64,000 nt of DNA from Hydractinia symbiolongicarpus. Lineage: Eukaryota > Cnidaria > Hydrozoa > Anthoathecata > Hydractiniidae. Both the position numbers and the translations under genes were made by a program. Numbering within the stretch: position 1 is the stretch's first letter; each line of letters starts with the position of its first letter. Below the pieces are notes generated by a model that was not told the DNA's origin, did no database searches, and worked only from the letters and a program-made list of their open reading frames with translations. Below are positions 35,701 through 47,900 of the stretch, piece after piece. The stretch covers positions 3,162,001 to 3,226,000 of the forward strand of contig NC_079883.1 in the NCBI RefSeq assembly GCF_029227915.1, in the 5' to 3' direction.

Positions 35701-38700
35701 TTAGGTTAACAAAGCAAAGGCAAAAAAATTGCAGCCGTCAAAAAACCCCTCGTAGAATTACAAATACATAAAAAATATCATATGATAATTTTTTCTTTTC
35801 TTTTGATTTGGTTCTTTCACAGTTTGTAACATCATGATAGACATCTACTATTTGGTTGTTTTGCTTTTTTGATTACACCGTGAATTAATCATATAAAACT
35901 AAAACATTGTAAAGGTTATTGCGAAAGGTTCATCTATCAAATTTACATAAAAAATTTGACAATGTAGGTCATATTAAATGACAGATTGACAAATAAAGAG
36001 AAAAGAATACACTACAAATTCTATCATTGTTGCATATTACATAAAAACAAGGTCCAGGATTATATACTCGTCAAAGTTCTCTCTCTCTCGCCAGACACAG
36101 CTAGCAACAAGTAAGAACTGCTCTCGGTTTGCAAGGAGAGGTTCTATTGAAGACTCTGATGACCTCTGTGATATAGAACTTTACTAAAGATCTATAATGT
36201 CTATAAAACTCAAATTACCTTTCATTTAACATATTATGAATAAGAAGAGCAGCCGTACTGTCGTGGTATTCAGCAAGTGCAAGTTCTAATGCTATCTTTT
36301 TACCAATAGTGCCAGATGATTTGATATAACATTGACCAGGATATAAACTGATGATATGACTAGCAATCTGCTTTAAATTTCTTTCAGCAGCTAAATGCAG
36401 AACTGTCTTTTTCGAGTCTGTGCATTTTACAAATTTTGAGTATGTACTTTTGCGACCTGACTTTTTAGACTGGTCATAATCTTTGTTTAAAATCAAGTTG
36501 ACGAGTTCAGAAAGCTAAAATTAAAAAAAACAATGTATATTTCTATATAATATTTTATATTATAATTTCAAGGGCTAGTGACACAGTGATTTTTCCTTGC
36601 AGTGGTGGATGACATCAACTAAAAAATATTTAAACCCAAATATCCTCACCTGCTCTTAAAAACATGGTCTTCTTTTGATGGATATAAAGTTTTTCTATTT
36701 TAAACAATACTTCAAAAACAGTAATAAAACATTTCCATAACTATTTTCTTTTCTAACCAAACAGATCTTCCACAAGCTATTCAACTCAAGCCTATCAATA
36801 AGGGGAGATCAAACAGATAAAAATTTTTTGTAAATATTTTCTATTTAAATATGTTATTTTAAACCTTATTCTATTTATTCAGGTTGCTCGCCCAGTCTGA
36901 ATTATTTTAACCTTGGGCGAGCGATTTATTGCTTGAGTGTTATTTTCTTATTGATAGGCTTGCAGCTAGTCAACCCAATAGCAATAACAAATAACGACAG
37001 TAAAATACAAACCTGTTGTATGAAACTTGGAAGCAATTCTAATTGATCTTGTCTAACAGACTCGTTATAAAAATTATCGTATACTGTCATTAGCCCAAAA
37101 ATAACGTCTTGTCCACTTTTTTTAAACTTTTCAGTAAGAAAGGAAACTCTAACTTCCGACAAAGCCTCTGCCCAATTCTTTTCTCCTTCACCATCTTGAT
37201 AAAGATCAAATACCTAGAATTTAAAATATGAAATATTTATTGTAATTCTAACTAGGTTATTCATGCTTTTTATGTAAAAAAACAACATCCCCAGAATTTG
37301 TAAAAAAATAATTGCATGTGGCACCATTTATTGACCGAAAAAGGAAAGAAACATGGTTCAACCTTTTCCCCTTTTTACTACCCAAAGGGAGGCGTTAAAT
37401 AAAAAATAACACAATTTTAAAAATATACCGTATATATATATTTTTTTATATGAGTATATACAACATTAACTTATTCTTCTTTTTATGTTTATGATCATTA
37501 TCATCTATTAATAAATGTTTAACTACTTCTACATATCACTCTTCTGTCATGACTAAAAGACAGGATACAATACCCATACATATTTTGGAGCAAATATTGT
37601 AGATGCAGTATATGGATATAATTGTCTATGATATACCAACAGTTTCTATGATTACTTTTTTCACTTAATTTTTTGGGGGGAGGGACTAATCAATTACGGC
37701 AGGTGTGCATTGTGCAGGTGCAATTGCATGGCAGGTGTGCATTGTGCAGGTGTAATTGCATGTCACTTGCAACTAGGTTTGTTGTTTTGTTAAATTTAAA
37801 CATTCTTTAATTGCTTTTTATTGCAGAAGGCAAGCTTTAGGGTTATTCTGTGTCAAATGAACCAAAATCAGGAGAGTTTTGATGTTGACCATCTCAGATT
37901 TTCTAAAAATTGTTACCACAAGTTTATATCAATATGAAATTTCCCAGTCCCAGTGGTTCCTATTGTTTCAAAAAATATATATACACTTCCAGGATGGCAT
38001 AGCTTCATGTCAAGAAACCCCCATGTCTGAAAGTCACCAAAACTACACTCCCGATCGCGAGTAACTATACACGAGTATACGAGTATGGGTACATTAAATG
38101 CCAAGTAAAGTGCAAGACAAGTACGAGTAATCGGCGAGTATACTACTCCATACACTCGAGTATAGCCTCTTGCGCATGCGAGTACAGTAAGTGAATGATT
38201 TGTGAGTATGTGATCGAGTATAAGATAAAAAACGGGAATTCGTCGTAGCATAATTTTTATCAATAGCTCACATTTGTCTGCTACCTTACACATTGTGAAA
38301 ACTTTTACTTCGTATTTGCGTCATAAGAAATAACATTTTATTTTACATAATTTTTTTTTATGTTGCAACAAATTCTCTTTAGTTTACATAAAAATGTATA
38401 CGTTGCTGTAATGGCTCTTTATAACTTTGAATTTATATAGTTAATTTCTCACCGACGAGGAAACCCTTTGCTATTTACATCTGTTATCTAAATGCTTTCT
38501 TCTCCTAGTAAATGTTTTGTTGCTACATTCAAAAATTATTCCTTTTTCTTTGCAAGCCTGAATTAAACAATGAACTCCGGAGACTAAATTAAGCCAATCG
38601 CATTTAATTTTATTGTTTTGTAAGTAACCAAAAGTAAAAACTTACCCAGCAGGGAAATCTTGGATCCAGTGAGAATGATATGCATCCGAATTTTAAGTGA

Positions 38701-41700
38701 GTTCCCTAATTACTTAGATAGATAGATGTGCATATTTTACATGGCTAGCCTCACAAATATCGAGGGATATACCCTGTCTATTATTTCCAGGAGGGGCCAT
38801 GGCGTAGATGGAGAGTCCTAGAGTATTTAATGCTCATTTTGAGCTACGCAGACCCAATTAGAGCCCGCGCTCTACTAGACAACTCCCGGCAACATCCAAC
38901 GGCCCACACAGTGTGCCATCTTCCCAATTTCCCTCACATGGCTTGGGTTAACCCGGGGCTATGGTAACATTCACTCGCCCATGTTGAATCGCCGTCAAGA
39001 GGAATCGAACCCCAGTCTCCCGCACAGAGTACGAGAGCTATAACCACTAATCTACGGCGCCACAATACGAGAGCTATAACCACTAATCTTCAAAATGGGT
39101 TGTCATAAATTATAAGTAGCTTTCAAGTCTATCATGTAGCTATCAGCATTTCGCCATTTTGAAAGTTTAAAGGAGCACTTCAGCACTAAATTTCAGCACT
39201 AAATTTTGTTTCTATGAAGCTTCATGTTCTTATGTGAAAAATATTGTATTAAAAAATAACGTGTATCAAGGATATGCGTCTTGGTTAAAATGCATAAAAA
39301 TAAACAAAATAATGAATTATTACAGATTGTCTGTAACAACGATGTACGGAAGATTCTTTCTCATGTTTTTATAATTTTATTATCCATTCTCATCTTACCA
39401 ATCATAGTGTGCATAATAAAATAAGCGGCAGTAATGGGGAGGACAAAGTTTCACGTGTCTTATTAATTGTATTTTTAATTTTCTTCACATATTTTGTGGG
39501 CACCTGTTGTTTGAAAGTAGCAAATATAAAAAAGAAAAGAAAGAATGAATATCATTCAAACTAAATTGTTACATTTTTTACTGTTTTTTAACAGCATTTA
39601 TCAATTTAGTCCTGGGCACTAGCTTGTGAAATACACGTCAATAATTCGTAAACATGATACCTGCTATATTGTTCTATCACCAGAAGCAAATCATTTCAAT
39701 ATTTTCAATGTGATTGCAAAGATATAAATAGATTAGAATAACATTCAACACAAAAGAAAAATTTATCTCCAGAATCGTGTTTTAGAGAGAGTCAGATCTT
39801 TATAACGCAGACAACTGAATTTCATTCTGAGACTTAAAAATCATTTTTCAGAAGTGACGTTGGTTTGATTGTTTGTTCAGAAGCAAAAGAGTTCGCTTGA
39901 AAGTCACGACTCAGACGTAAGGCAATTGAGGTTCTCCCTCGTTCTGGCTATCATATATAGCTTGCGTTGGTGCGCGCTTTCCCGCAGTTGAGTTGAATAT
40001 AACGCAAATCATTTTAGACTTGTCTGGCTCTTCGGAGTGTCAGGTCCCTGTGGCATGGTTCCAAATGAGACTGCTGATTCGATCGTAAATCAACAAAACG
40101 CCAGGGCTTAAAGTGTAAGCATGCAATCTCAATGCCAGCTTCAATTCACTATTGAACATAGAAAACTAAAAAACAAAGAAAATAACACTGTAAAAATAGT
40201 GTTTTTCAATAAATCCAACACCAACATAAAAGCATATTGGCCGCAAATGCATTCTCCGCCAGCTTCTCGATTAATTATATCGTTTGCCTTTCGAGCATGC
40301 TAGCTAGTACTGTGTGAGTACAGTAGCAAAAATGTGCAAGTATTTTTGATGTACTTGTACGCGCATTATACTCGTCGCATACTCGTGGAAGAAATTGTGG
40401 AAGAAATTACTCGTACCTGTAGTTTAATACTCGTGATCGGTACTGTAGAGTATTCTACAAAATTCTGAAAAAAATTTGGGTAGTATCTATTTTTTTTAGA
40501 ATTTTGCCATTTTGGATTAAGATATTAAAGAATATGCATCAGCATGCTTTTTTAAAATTTTATTGCCTTATTAAATCCAAAAATAAATGTTGCACAATAC
40601 CTGTTCTTTATTGCCAAAAAGAACAAAAAAAACTTTCCAATCTAAATCAAAATGTTTTATTTTGATTTGGTTTCAAAATATGACCTTACAAGACACAGTC
40701 CACACAAATTGTCCTGAATATAAATAACATTTTAGGTAAAAAAAGCAATGCAGGAAGTAATTTAAAGCCTTGGAATTTTTTGCAGATAATCTTCGCAGTA
40801 TAAAGACCGATAAAAAATAAAAAAGTATTATACTTACAAGGGAATTTAATTAAATAACTTTTAGCATTAATTGAAACACAATGTTCGCATGTTTAATGTT
40901 TGTGCATTGCTGTAGGAGGCAACTGAACTATAAATACTCTAAAAAAACAATTTCTTTTTTTGTTGTTTTACTTTTAGCTTTTTTTCCATGTACAATTGCA
41001 GGATTCCTATGGACTACTTATATTGGATTTTACCACAGCCAGGCCTCAGCAGGAAGAAAAATGCTGGTGTGCGAGCTTCGCACGTCTTGATACTTTTCAA
41101 TCATTTCGAGGCGTGCGATGTTCGCACAGTATAATTTCCGATGGCGTGCGATGGCGTGTGCTCATTTTTCTTCCATTTTTTTTCTCGAGTAAACGTAGAA
41201 CTCGCATACAGCAACACTAATTTTGCCATGTTTTGAAAAGCAGGTAATTTGTTTCCACGAAACTAAAATGTGCTGTGCATTCATTATTCATTATTTTTGA
41301 ATAAAAAATTTATACATAGCAACAGAACGAAGAAAATTATAAAACGTGCATGTTACAGTCATAAAACTCTTTAGTTAATAAATTTTTAGTAAATATTTTT
41401 TAGATGTAAATATTATTTTATTTTTAGATTTTTTAAAAAAAGATATCATTAAACATTAAACTGCTTTTTTATAAAAAAATTCCCTCACCTTATTATTGTT
41501 GCTTGGATCTTAAAACATCCCCCCAAAAACAAAAACAAAACAAGCTTTGTGACATCCTGTCTCTATGGTAACATTATAAAATTATACAGATTGTTGTCAG
41601 AGTTATACAGCAATGTTTGTTGAAAAAAATATTCAGAAAGCAAAGTCTGCATGTGGCAATTGATTAAAATAACTATAATTAGATATCATGCTGACTCTGT

Positions 41701-43913
41701 GCTTGGGAAAGAACATGCTGGAAGTGATTTCATATAAGGAAAGAAGTGAAGCATGAGAAGAGAAAAAAGTTGAACTTTAATTTTTTTTTTAATTTAAAAA
41801 GAGCAACTAAATAAAAAAAAAATAAAAATAAATAATGGTGAATTAAGATTATTGTCTTATGTTTTTCTTTAATATAACTTGCGAGTAACATGATATATAA
41901 TTTTCAAGATTTACTTGGGAGTAGTTTATTTATTGCGTACTCGCATTAATAAAAAGATTACTCTTATTTATTTTACTCGCACTCGCATTGTACTCTCACT
42001 CTGAATTATTTTAATTGCATTTATTTGTACCCATACTCTCAAAGATGTGTTGCTTTACTCACAATCGGCACTGTATATTATTCCCCTACACCTTCATTGA
42101 ACAAAATATTATTTATTTTGCTGTGCGATTAGCGCACGTCTGAGGTATTTAGTGTTTTTTTGGTGTGCGAAGAGAACATTCAAACATGGCGTGTATGGGC
42201 GTGTGCATGTGCGATCGCACGCCATTCCTGATGAGGCCTGACAGCACTATGTTGCGAAGTTATATATTTTAAAAGTATATACATCAAAATTAACTCGCTT
42301 AATGCTGTTGCTGAGTGTCGTTATAAATTATGAAAGGGTGCATTATGACTATTTAGCTGACATATATCAGTACTAAAGCAAAATACAGGTGAAAAATTCA
42401 CGATATGGTCATAATTACTGCGTTTTTATATTTAAAATACTCTTTCAGGGGGTTAAAAATGCAGTGAGAACAATAAATTAAAAATTTATGTTGTCCTTCA
42501 AATTTCCAGAAATAAATGTGGGCATAAATTTTAATATTTAGAAGCTGCTTTTATAAACTGTATCCTTTTTATAAATAACAAAATAAACCTAAATTAGAAC
42601 TGAAAATAATGTGCAGAATTTGGTACTTTTGACATTTTTGCCATTCCTGGGTTTTTAGCCATGCATAAAACCCAGCATGGCAGGCCTCGTAAGGATTGGC
42701 ATGCGATTGCACACGCACATGCCATATTTTGTTTTTGCATGCAATAATTTGCATGCCCAAATAGAACAAAACAGAATTTATACAGAAGTTAGACACATAT
42801 CGCCTTTGTTTTTAAAATTATTTCATGAAAAGCAAAGCACACCATAAATTTCTTGGCATGCGATTTCTGAAATTAGATATGTTGGCAAACAACCACACAG
42901 CATAATTTTGCTTCCTGGTATAGCGTTTATTTCAGTGAGCCATTTTTTCCTTCAAACAGTATGAATTAGGTTTTCCTAATGTTCTCATTTTGAAAGCCTC
43001 AACATACACACATATATTTTCTAGGCGATGTTCATGTTAAGTCAATGCACTTGTGGAAGTTAATTTAAGAAAATTAACTTCCACAATAGGGAAAGGATCA
43101 TTTGACAATTAAAAAGACTCGAAAACACATCATTTGAAATTTATAAGCAAGTAAATACTTGTGATAAAGTCACAAAGAGCTTTTTATATTTATGTGTTAG
43201 AAAAATAAAAACTACTTAGTTCAGAACTTTAAGTTTTATATTTAATAGAATTTACTCCTTTTTTATCCAGTAGTAAAATAAGTATAACCCTATATATAAT
43301 TCAAGAAATATTTATTCAAAAACTGGTAGCTACATTGAAAAATGGGAAAAATCATATATATATATATATAGCTAGCTACATATAGTTTTACTTCACACCT
43401 AACAGATTTTTTGTGCACAACAAAAGTGACTTTCTGACTGTCAGATATCATGAGTTCTTAAAAAATAACAATGTTTTAGTAGAAACAAAATGTTTATATA
43501 GTGTGATCAACCAAAAAAATGGCCATCTATAATATCTACAGCTGTTTTAATGTTGTCTGATACAACAATTACCAGAGCAGGGATTAACTAAATGCGATTT
43601 AAATATTATTTGGGTGCCATTAAACAACCAATTTTTTAAGCCATTATCAGGTAAAATACTACAAGTTTAAGAAACAAAATTAGCTAGCTCTAGCTAGAAA
43701 ATTTAGCTAGTCATATCCGGCGTGAAAAAAGGCACTCTGATAAAAATTGTCAAAACTATCTTGCGCTGCACTTACAGATTTCCAGAAAGTTTCATCAAAT
43801 GATTCACCAAAAGGATTATTTGGGAAAAAGTCTTTATCCAATACGTCAAGAGCAATCTGGTTATTTATCATCTTTTGTTTTTCTTCGTCGATGCTGCCAT
43901 AATTTTTCGCCAT
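26705..43913 (-). CDS. TRP-family ankyrin-repeat cation channel, TRPV/TRPA-like (TRP-B)
   Basis: Exons, 5' to 3' on the minus strand: 43913-43776, 37213-37013, 36514-36219, 35168-35084, 34884-34615, 34304-34231, 33752-33570, 33419-33222, 32292-32143, 31941-31855, 27600-27420, 27043-26983, 26857-26791, and tentatively 26753-26705. The joined frame is 2040 nt, 679 residues. Five exons match TRP-A in exact length (296, 74, 183, 181, 61 nt), and junction phases match throughout. Ankyrin-like helices (KTVLHLAAERN; SALQLIAESP), a pre-S1 HPAIRLL...RKWKEYG, YWKDFYNYMDL in S2-S3, a pore helix EIRALTEGQG and S6 with NILIGQLSYRYE are visible. The last exon has a weak acceptor; if unspliced, the protein ends in TAA just after GTAAG at 26791. 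Intron 1 is 6.5 kb; intron 10 holds a LINE. Confidence 0.83.
27790..28077 (-). repeat. tRNA-derived SINE
   Basis: On the minus strand TGTGGTAGAGCG (28060-28049) fits an A box and GGGTTCAATACC (28023-28012) a B box, as in a tRNA gene head, followed by a body of about 220 bp. It lies in TRP-B intron 10, upstream of exon 11. The head could also be read as a tRNA pseudogene. Confidence 0.55.
28195..31055 (-). mobile_element. RTE/CFDP2-type LINE, inactive, in TRP-B intron 10
   Basis: Minus-strand segments give an endonuclease remnant (31053-30661, with FLSVYAPQCGLSEEDKDKFY), the end of the endonuclease and a reverse transcriptase (30730-29441, with ETYESGG-like and GFVPGRGTADAIFLLRQL), then FAFVDLEKAFDRVPRKV in a shifted frame, the catalytic YADD (29162-29173), a CxxC zinc-finger-like segment after the RT (about 29025-28930), and a terminal RGRPRKTWQEV...HASMENGR (28423-28226). 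The 3' tail is (AAAAAT)n at about 28215-28195. A TAG follows LLRQL at 29441 and several frame changes exist, so it is dead. It is inserted in the host-gene sense orientation. Confidence 0.9.
32045..32089 (+). mobile_element. Helitron-like 3' terminus fragment
   Basis: GAACGGGCAAACCCGTGGAT, a decayed right hairpin arm and a final CTAG (32086-32089) flanked by T match the 3' end of the array units. It lies in the intron between TRP-B exons 9 and 10. Upstream ATACGTCTGTGG is a remnant of the CGTATACGTCTGTC segment. Confidence 0.45.
32549..33009 (-). mobile_element. Dimeric tRNA-derived SINE with fold-back 5' end
   Basis: The insertion is bounded by a perfect 12-bp direct repeat AATCGATCCAGT (32537-32548 and 33010-33021), a target-site duplication. 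Inside are two copies of one body (32549-32695 and about 32822-32962). The first has a tRNA-like head (A box near 32764-32751, B box GGATTAAATCC at 32718-32708). The high-coordinate end is a fold-back with 36-bp arms, 32927-32962 and 32974-33009. Both bodies share the palindrome TGATCAGA-CC-TCTGATCA, intact in the second. It lies in the intron between TRP-B exons 8 and 9. Confidence 0.75.
37695..37765. repeat. 31-32-bp tandem duplication
   Basis: GCAGGTGTGCATTGTGCAGG followed by TGCAATTGCATG occurs twice in tandem in TRP-B intron 1, with one mismatch. Confidence 0.8.
38790..39063 (-). repeat. tRNA-derived SINE
   Basis: On the minus strand GTAGATTAGTGGTTATAGC (about 39054-39036) fits an A box and GGTTCGATTCC (39011-39001) a perfect B box. 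The body contains GGGTTAACCCAAGCC and CATGTGAGGGAAATTGGG, shared with 1600-1860. Part of the head (TACGAGAGCTATAACCAC) is duplicated at 39066-39090. The 3' limit near 38790 is uncertain. Confidence 0.7.
41040..42240. mobile_element. Non-autonomous DNA transposon with CAGGCCTCA termini, hAT-like
   Basis: The left end CAGGCCTCAGCAGGAA (41040) and the inverted right end CAGGCCTCATCAGGAA (42240 inward) match at 15 of 16 bases and continue into related GTGTGCGAGCTTCGCAC / GCGTGCGATCGCAC blocks. The flanks ACAGC (41035-41039 and 42241-42245) form a possible 5-bp target duplication. The 1.2-kb interior has no transposase. A third terminus, CAGGCCTCGTAAGGATTGGC, starts near 42683 without a visible partner. 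The hAT assignment rests on the CAGG ends and is tentative. Confidence 0.6.
43354..43372. repeat. (AT)n microsatellite
   Basis: A short uninterrupted AT dinucleotide run lies in TRP-B intron 1. Confidence 0.8.
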
Positions 43914-44931
43914 GACAAGAAAAATGCAGAAAATGATCCCCAAGAGAATGATGTTTTGTGACCAGAATGCTCATGGCCGTTTTATGTGGGAGGCATCTGC
44001 AAAAAGCAGACCGATTGAGAGCGCGCACGTCAATCAAAATCAGATGTATTCCGGGCACTACCAACTTCTCCCTCCCCGTTCTATAAGAAAGTTTTATGTG
44101 ATGCAGAAAAAGTAAATGGAAAGATAACACAAATTTTCTATGGAAGAGAATTCTCGTCAAATAATTTAATCAAATTCAAGCTATTTTAGCCTGCCAGCCT
44201 CGTGTCGAGAAGTTTTATATTCCATCCTTCCAGGCAGTAACCGCTAAAAATACGCAAATCACTGGTACAACCATTATAACTGTATTTATGTAACAGGGGT
44301 AATGCAAGAATAATTTTGTTCAGTTGTTTATTTTAACTTGATACAAATCAGAATGGATATTAAACCAATGAAGTCGTTAAGTTGATGTTTTTGATTGTAT
44401 GGGGTTGTTTTTTATGTTGCGTTTAAAAGAATGCCTTTCATAACAACATAACTTTTTCAATGTATTAATAAGTAAATAATTTTCAGCTTTAAATAGGCCT
44501 AAATTAAACGCTCACTTATTATTCTACTGTTTACACTAGATAATTTCATTTCTAGATAATATAATAACCCCCGTCATTTTTCGAATGACCGCCATCTTTA
44601 CGCTTCAATGGGTGTTACGAGAATGAAAATGTTTTGTTGACGGAGAAGAAACATAGCGTTTTCGTGATTATGGTGTGACAGGGAGTAAATAATATTTAAT
44701 GTTAAGCTAAGCAGTTCTTAAACTTTACTATGTTACGTATTTACGTGTTTTGTGCATGATATTTTTTTAACAGTTCCTAGAATTATATTGAGAATAAATC
44801 ATACATCAAGTCCGGCAAAATATAAACAACACCTTAGATTTTACAAGCTGGCTGGCTAGCCACTTGCTGGAGAGCTAATCGTAACCGTACGTCAAGACAA
44901 TACAGGTTTAAAATTAATAAAGTCGAACAAA
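43914..44931. promoter_or_regulatory. Shared divergent promoter region of TRP-B and ZO
   Basis: The two start codons face away from each other about 1 kb apart, so both promoters must lie here unless distal 5' exons exist. CCGCCATCTT at 44589-44598 (reverse AAGATGGCGG) is a good match to a YY1-type element. I find no clear TATA box close to either start. The rest is AT-rich with no exon. Confidence 0.4.
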
Positions 44932-47900
44932 ATGCCAGCGCCAACTATATCGACAAATACAAGCATGCAGGTATCGAGTGGTTTTGTTATTTTTGTTATT
45001 ATTAATTACTTTCTTTGCTAGGTGTGATGGAAAAGTATTTTGGCCAATCTGAGCTGAGTAAAGATTAAACTTTCCGTTGATTTTCTAGATAGAAAGACTT
45101 TCTTTTCATACAACTTAGCATTAATAACTAGATGTAGCTATGTATTGTTCAACTTACATAAGAAAGTTTGTGATCAGATAACTAAATTATTTTAATCCAC
45201 AAAATTAATTTAATATATCAATTTTTAATGTATTAAGGTACTCCAGTTTAAAAAAATTTAGTTCAAGTTTGTATTTATTATATTTTAAAGTAAAAGTCTC
45301 TGCCCTAATTTTTGTAGAAAAATGCAGAACATTTTTTATGAATCATTCACATTAAATTTGACCTTTTATTGTTTTCCATTGTTTAACAAATGACTCATTT
45401 AGTTCACAAATAGCATTGTACAAGTATATGAACAAGTTCACCATAAAGTGCTGAACAAGCCATACCTTTGAAATTTAGAACAGTAAATATGTCATTATTA
45501 TTATTATTGCTTCCAAAACCAAACCCTAAATTAAAAATGCATAATTTCTGTATTAAGTAGTTTTTTAATAATCCAACAGTCTACTGTGGTGAAATATAGA
45601 CAGTGTTTAAAACTAGGTATAATAACTAATTTTATAGATGATAAGCTAGGTCTCTAAGCAGTGGTCCTTTTCATATGTAAACTTGTACTTCATTAAAAGC
45701 AAGTTTTTTTCAATAAAAATGCAGTTTTATAGAAGGGTTTTACGATTAGACTTCTTTTTATCACAAGCGATGTTTTCATTACATGGTCACAAAATATGAT
45801 GGTATTTTACGCACTATATGTTCTTTGAAGAAAACTGTTGATCTACAGAAAACAGTAGATTCTTTTCTTTTTAAATCTTTTATAGTGTGTTATATAAAAT
45901 GATCAATGAATTAGATATACATTCAAACAAACCTCTTAATTTGTTTTTACATATGGAAAAATGAATCAAAATAACTAATAATACTACAGTAATGTTAGTT
46001 TGGCAACCAACACTTTTTATACTTTTTTTGACAATTAGATATTTATAAACAAATTTAAAAGAAGAGGAAAGTTATAATAAATCTTCTGTGACAGTTAGAA
46101 TTCCAAACAGTTAAAACAGCGAATTGGGTGGCTTCTGATTGTTTTTTTTAAAAAAATTAAAATGAAGAAATAATTTTTTTTGGAAAGACCAAAAACACTC
46201 CACAAAATTGTAAGATTTTTGCTAGAAAAATACTCAAAGAACAAATTACAAAGTTTAAATGGACAGACTAAATAAAATAAAAATTTTGCTCTCCAACAAT
46301 AAGGTTTACATGGCAGCTTTAACTTTTCACCATTTTTGTTTACTCGAAAATATATAAAATTAATGTGTTAACAAGGGAATGTATTTTATTAAAGAATATA
46401 GATATATATATATAATTTATATTTACGATGTAAATATAGAAACTTTTAGACTAAAAACACACTTTTAATACTTTAAATGCTTACACCTGGTTTTTAAGTA
46501 TTTGTATATATTGTTGCCTTGTGTAATATATTTCCATTCTACTATGTCAAAGCAATTTTGTTCATCACTAATGAAGTCATCAAGTAGATAACTGATTTAG
46601 ACAACTGAAAGTGTTATCATTGACATTGAAAGCCAATCTTGTAGGACTCCAAGTGTTCAAAGTTCTTTTTAAAAATGGTCATTTTTGTTTAGAACTTACC
46701 TGAGGGTTAATTTTTTATTTTGTGCTTAATAAAGTAGCCAATAGCTGTGAAAAGGAAGGTAACCACTTTTCGCAGTAGTATTTTGGACTGTTGTTAATCC
46801 TGGTTATGTTTTACTGACATTACAACACCAGTTGTATAAGATGGAATTAATAATAGATATATAATTTTAAAAGAATTTTTAAAAATTGTGTCTTTTTAAA
46901 AGTAACAATTCAAATTTCTGGAGTAATTTGAGGCTTTAAGCTCCCATTAGTCTTCACATAATTTTTGAAACTATCACAATTCTTTGGTGAATTAGTACAA
47001 TTAAACTTCACCACAATAATTAAATTATCAATTTGTTTTTGATGTTGGGAAATGATGTTGATTAAAAGCAACTGGTCTTAATTGGCCTTAATGACTCAAT
47101 AGTAAAATAAATTTGCTGTGAAATAATGTTTGAGAAATTATTCAAGTGAAATTTTGTGCTTCTTGACTTAGTTTTCTGAGGTTAAGTCTGAGTTTCCTGC
47201 ATAGTACAAAAGCTGTGACTTTGTAAATATTTTTTTTCATGAAAAGCATTCGAAAAGAAAAGCACTATTAATCCAGCATGCTCAAAACCTCAAATGTGGC
47301 TAGAAAATGTTTTTGAATTTCTTATGTGTGCTTTTAAGCATTTTTTAATTTTATAATTTCAAGTATCAATATTTGTGTTTTGTGACTTAAGTTTTATTAT
47401 TTTTAGGGTGAATTGTTTATATTTCATATTAAATATTTTTCTGGTCTCCTCAATGTTTGTTTAATAAAAAATATATAATTCTTTTAAAAAAACAGCAACA
47501 GTGGTTTCAATGTGTTTCAGTCAATGCAACTGAATTGTGCACATGAGAGGGCATAATGGACCTTTTACTAATTTTGACCAACTCCTAATGTTTATGATAC
47601 CGAATAAATAAATCAACATTGTCAACAAAAAACTAATACAACTATAGTTTTCGAACTGTTGTACAAAAAGTGTTTTAAGATGTGTGAGTAATAAAGTAAA
47701 GACAGAAGGTTGTATGTTTTTACTGTAAACAAACAATCTTAAAAATATGATGCTAGTGAATAATTGAGGTGGTATATCATAACATAAACTTTTTAGAAGG
47801 ATTTAAATATATTTTTTTCATTGTCCAAAATTAAGTCCAATGACAGTAACTTTGTTGGTTATGTCTGTTGCCATAGAGTGCATATTTTTTTGCCTAACAC

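Noticed and set aside
37913-38293. 126-codon minus-strand frame
   Set aside because: It falls in TRP-B intron 1 over the GAGTA-rich repeat and has no recognisable features.
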